Below are positions 61,533 to 64,000 of a stretch of 64,000 nt of DNA, in pieces. A program made the position numbers and the translations under genes. The DNA is from Rhodoblastus acidophilus (lineage in GTDB: Bacteria > Pseudomonadota > Alphaproteobacteria > Rhizobiales > Beijerinckiaceae): positions 1,155,835 through 1,219,834 of the forward strand of contig NZ_FYDG01000001.1 in the NCBI RefSeq assembly GCF_900187365.1, in the 5' to 3' direction. Each line of letters starts with the position of its first letter. The stretch's first letter is position 1. The notes under the pieces are model-generated. The model saw nothing but the letters and a program-made list of their open reading frames with translations, ran no database searches and had not been told where the DNA came from.

Positions 61533-61577
61533 CGCCGCCGGCCTGAACAGGACCGGCGGCGGATCATTTATTGTCCT
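61533..61577 (+). terminator. Terminator of the autotransporter gene
   Basis: Nine-bp stem CGCCGCCGG / CCGGCGGCG with an 11-base loop, then GATCATTTATTGTCC and TTTT. Begins 12 bases after the stop. Confidence 0.65.
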
Positions 61578-61691
61578 TTTATTAGTTTACTGTAGAATCT
61601 CATCAACTTACCCACTCCTGTGCAAACAAATCAAAACGCTGTTTGCATAAGACTTGCTCTATAATTACGTTCGGTAAAGTGGAGACGACCG

Positions 61692-61883
61692 GTGACGTCA
61701 AGTAATTACATTATAGCATTGCACGACACCCCCGACCGCGCGCATGCCTCCTTCGCGCAACATATGGCTCCGACTCTTGATGGGACGACCGGCGGCGCTT
61801 GCGTCTCCGGGTTTTCCGCGCCGATCAACGCAACGGCGCCCGACGACGCCGCGCGTCCTGAACTTCGGGGACGCCGTCAATGA
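61692..61883 (+). CDS. Small ORF coupled to the MCP-like gene (63 aa)
   Basis: GTG at 61692 with GGAG eight bases upstream; the stop overlaps the next ATG (ATGA at 61880-61883), which favours a real leader gene. MTSSNYIIALHDTPDRAHAS then a polar low-complexity tail. TATAAT at 61660-61665 and an inverted repeat GCAAAC-N13-GTTTGC (61622-61646) lie just upstream. Nothing recognised. Confidence 0.4.
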   Translation: MTSSNYIIALHDTPDRAHASFAQHMAPTLDGTTGGACVSGFSAPINATAPDDAARPELRGRRQ

Positions 61884-63604
61884 CCCTTGCGTTCCAAACG
61901 CCGCGCGGCGAGGTCAAGGCCGCCCTGGACCCCGCCTTCTTCCAAACCATTCACGACCGGCTCGAACAGGCGCGCCGCGAGATCGAACAAAGATTCCTCA
62001 ACGCCGGCGGGGTGCTGCTTGAAGCGCGCGAGAACATCCAGGTTCTGACCGAGGCGCTTGACCGCATCGCCGGCTCGTTCGGCCGGGATCGGGCGGACCA
62101 GACCATCGGCGCGTTGCGCGGCGCCATCGCGCAGCTGCAGGAACGGATCGCGCGGGAGCATGGCCGCGGCGACGACCTCCAGGCGACGGCGGAGCGATTG
62201 TCGACGATCCAGGCCGAGATTTCCAAGATCCACGCCATTCTCGGCTATCTCGCGGCCTGCGCGGTCTCCACGCGCATCACCGCCGCCGGCAATGACAAGT
62301 TCATGTCCTTCGCCGATGAAATCGCCAATTATGTGCAGAAGGCCGAGCATGAGGTGGCGGGATTCTCGCGCAAGGTCGGGCAGATGACGTCCGAACTCGA
62401 CCGCATCGGCGAGGAGCACGCGCATGTCATCGAGGTCGTGGGGAGCGCCGCCGCCGCCGCCGCGCCGCAATTGATCGAAGCGGCGCAGGTCGTCGACCGC
62501 CGCCGCGCCGAACTCGAAAAGCTGGCGGGGCACGCGGGGCCGGTGATGCATGCGGCGGCGAGCAAGTTTGGCGGGGCCCTGTCCGCGCTGCAAGTCGGCG
62601 ACATGACCCGTCAGCGCATCGAGCATGTGCAGGAAAACATTCAGGCGCTGCTCGACCTGATGCGCGGCGCGACGGACGACGCCGGCCTCCGCATCCCCGT
62701 GCTGCGCCTCCTGAGCGCCCTCACCGGCGCGCTGTCGCAGGACTTCGACACGGACGCCCGCGCCATCGTCGGCGCGCTGCAGGGCGTCGCCGTCGACGCC
62801 CGCGACATCCACAGCCTCGTGGGGAATTTCACCGGGCGCAAAGGCCGCGCCGAGCCCACCCATGACGTCGTGGAGCGGCTGGGCGCCATGCGGCATCTGG
62901 TGGAGGGGATCGAGGCGGCGGGGCGGCGGTCGGCCGAGGTCGACGGCACCATCCGGCGGCTCGCGGTCGAATTGCTCGACAACAAGGAGGACATTGGCAA
63001 TCTGCGCCATGTCCAGAGCGACATTCGCCTGCTCGCCATCAACGCTTATCTGCATTGCTCGCGCATGGGCGACCTCGGGCGCACCATCGGTGTGATCGCC
63101 ACCGAGATCAATCGCGAAGGCGACAAGCTCGGCCGCAGCGCCAACGTCATTCTTCAGACACTGGGCGCGCTCGGCGGGACGGACGCGGCGCCCGCCGACG
63201 CCGGCGGCGATTTGGTCGCCGGCCTCGACGCGGTCGGCGGCGCGCTGCGCGAGATGGACAAGGAGCTCGGCGGCAGCATCGACCTGATCGCCACGCGGGG
63301 CGAGACCATCGCCGCCCGTATCGACGCGGCGGTGCAAGGACTCGATTTCAGCGGCGCGCTGGGCGAACAGCTTGCGGCGTGCTCGGCCGCGCTGCGGCAG
63401 GCGATCGTCGAGGCCGGCCCCGCGCCCGAGGCCCCTGCGGAGGCGCTGGCGGCGTTTTCCGAAGCGGCCTATGGGCGCTACACGATGAACAGCGAGCGCG
63501 AACTGCATCTGAATGTTTTTCCCGAATTGCGGGCGCGCGTCGCAGCTGTTGACGCGTCAAAGGCCGAACCGGCCGAAGAAGACGTCGATGAGTTCTTGTT
63601 ATAG
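61880..63604 (+). CDS. Soluble methyl-accepting-chemotaxis-like signalling protein
   Basis: 574 residues, no membrane segment. Mostly long helices. Around residues 375-415, VQSDIRLLAINAYLHCSRMG then LGRTIGVIATEINREGDKLG aligns with the hairpin-tip region of MCPs (usually LLALNAAIEAARAGE.G.GFAVVA.EVR), but several contact residues differ. N-terminal sensor helices and a C-terminal acidic tail (EPAEEDVDEFLL). Probably a diverged cytoplasmic chemoreceptor. The STAS protein downstream suggests a dedicated signalling cluster that continues outside the window. Confidence 0.8.
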   Translation: MTLAFQTPRGEVKAALDPAFFQTIHDRLEQARREIEQRFLNAGGVLLEARENIQVLTEALDRIAGSFGRDRADQTIGALRGAIAQLQERIAREHGRGDDLQATAERLSTIQAEISKIHAILGYLAACAVSTRITAAGNDKFMSFADEIANYVQKAEHEVAGFSRKVGQMTSELDRIGEEHAHVIEVVGSAAAAAAPQLIEAAQVVDRRRAELEKLAGHAGPVMHAAASKFGGALSALQVGDMTRQRIEHVQENIQALLDLMRGATDDAGLRIPVLRLLSALTGALSQDFDTDARAIVGALQGVAVDARDIHSLVGNFTGRKGRAEPTHDVVERLGAMRHLVEGIEAAGRRSAEVDGTIRRLAVELLDNKEDIGNLRHVQSDIRLLAINAYLHCSRMGDLGRTIGVIATEINREGDKLGRSANVILQTLGALGGTDAAPADAGGDLVAGLDAVGGALREMDKELGGSIDLIATRGETIAARIDAAVQGLDFSGALGEQLAACSAALRQAIVEAGPAPEAPAEALAAFSEAAYGRYTMNSERELHLNVFPELRARVAAVDASKAEPAEEDVDEFLL

Positions 63605-63628
63605 CCAAGCTCAAGTTATCACTAATAA

Positions 63629-63654
63629 CCTTACGTAATAAATATTACGTAAGG
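63629..63654. promoter_or_regulatory. Perfect A/T-rich palindrome between MCP-like and STAS genes
   Basis: Twelve-base arms, CCTTACGTAATA and its complement, around AA. Lies 25 bases after the MCP-like stop and 117 before the STAS start. Could be an operator or a terminator; TGATTTATTT follows. Shares TATTACG with the palindrome at 63816-63836. Confidence 0.6.
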
Positions 63655-63770
63655 TGATTTATTTGCGACGTATACGGTAAATGCGAAACAATTCTATTCA
63701 TAATATACAAAATTAACGTTATGTTTACGCGCACTCCAGAATATTCACGCTGACACTGGAGCAAAATAAA

Positions 63771-64000
63771 ATGCCGCAGACTGAGCCCGTCGAAGCGCAG
63801 TTTTGTTTTGGCGACAATATTACGATTCGTAATATTTCCGACCTCAAGGACGACCTGCTTGGCCATCTGACCCTGGCGGGTCGTCTTACGTTGGTCATCG
63901 ACGACGATGCGCTTGTCGATTTGAGCGGCGTTCAACTGATCGTCGCCGCGCAAGCCTTCGCCCGGCGCGAAGGCAAGGCCCTTCGCCTCGCCCGCCCGGC
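63771..64000 (+). CDS. STAS-domain protein, partial
   Basis: ATG at 63771, GGAG nine bases upstream; open to the end of the window, 76 codons. MPQTEPVEAQFCFGDNITIR, ISDLKDDLLGHLTLAGRLTL, then DDDALVDLSGVQLIVAAQAF, the STAS/anti-anti-sigma fold with the DxSG motif as DLSGVQ (the usual phospho-Ser is the S). Such proteins often open chemotaxis-like clusters before a CheY-like gene. The C-terminus is beyond the window. Confidence 0.8.
   Translation, partial: MPQTEPVEAQFCFGDNITIRNISDLKDDLLGHLTLAGRLTLVIDDDALVDLSGVQLIVAAQAFARREGKALRLARP
63816..63836. promoter_or_regulatory. Second palindrome, inside the STAS gene
   Basis: AATATTACGA-T-TCGTAATATT, 45 bases into the STAS coding region. Contains the same ATATTACG core as the intergenic palindrome. 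Confidence 0.5.

Noticed and set aside
61877..63508. 543-codon antisense frame opposite the MCP-like gene
   Set aside because: No ribosome-binding site or domain; the plus strand is coupled to neighbours and has MCP-like features.

Overview
The window is high-GC chromosomal DNA of an alphaproteobacterium. The best guess is Hyphomicrobiales (Rhizobiales), perhaps near Beijerinckiaceae/Methylocystaceae. This rests on tandem Omp25/31-type outer-membrane proteins beginning MRxxLLA..AADLPSRKAAPAY, two MucR/Ros-family regulators, DUF2336, DUF1491, DUF1254/DUF1214 and DUF6481 proteins, TTAA-N7-TTAA (CtrA-type) sites, a single-chain methylmalonyl-CoA mutase and PhoP/QseB-like two-component systems with PepSY partners. 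The species cannot be named from the sequence.

Layout. 1-1.5 kb: two tandem Omp paralogues, the first running off the window. 1.9-5.6 kb: a reverse-strand phosphate group (PiT transporter, DUF47 partner, DIPP-like NUDIX), then proS of the archaeal/eukaryotic-like type. 6-9.4 kb: small protein, DUF1772 membrane protein, zinc alcohol dehydrogenase, PPK2, glycine-rich exported protein. 9.5-12.7 kb: lipoprotein and a PepSY / response regulator / histidine kinase operon. 12.8-19.5 kb: DUF1214/DUF1254 pair, DUF2336, DUF1491, peptidoglycan-binding protein, soluble histidine kinase, small DUF5330-like protein, MucR. 19.9-28.8 kb: oligopeptidase B followed by a 37-bp tandem repeat, a membrane protein, Fe/Mn SOD, a tightly overlapping mcm/GNAT/SpeE-like operon and hemE. 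29.1-30.8 kb: a more A/T-rich two-gene block (PCMT-like methyltransferase and an exported protein). 31-33.8 kb: M20 peptidase and alpha/beta hydrolase.

34.0-42.25 kb is the most unusual part. It is a three-gene operon: a 958-residue protein I do not recognise, a 1279-residue protein that strings three AAA+ modules onto a C-terminal FtsH-type (M41) zinc-protease domain, and an RPE65/CCD-type carotenoid oxygenase. The last two are separated by no bases. I know of no described system with this architecture.

42.3-48.8 kb: a second PepSY/two-component module whose promoter region carries the same direct-repeat box as the first, dusA, an orphan Flp pilin of 53 residues, cobS, a DUF971 protein and moaA. 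48.9-51.4 kb: a caspase-fold protein lacking both catalytic residues, with a long Pro/Gln/Gly repeat tail. 51.7 kb: tRNA-Val(CAC). The last 20 bases of the tRNA plus the next 3 bases recur 2.8 kb downstream, bracketing a small island that holds an IS256-family remnant, a second MucR, a DUF6481 protein and a small ORF, but no integrase. 54.7-64 kb: a GGDEF-EAL protein, an AraC regulator divergent from a large autotransporter, and the start of a chemosensory-like operon (soluble MCP-like protein, then a STAS-domain protein cut by the window end) whose intergenic and 5' coding DNA carry two related A/T-rich palindromes.
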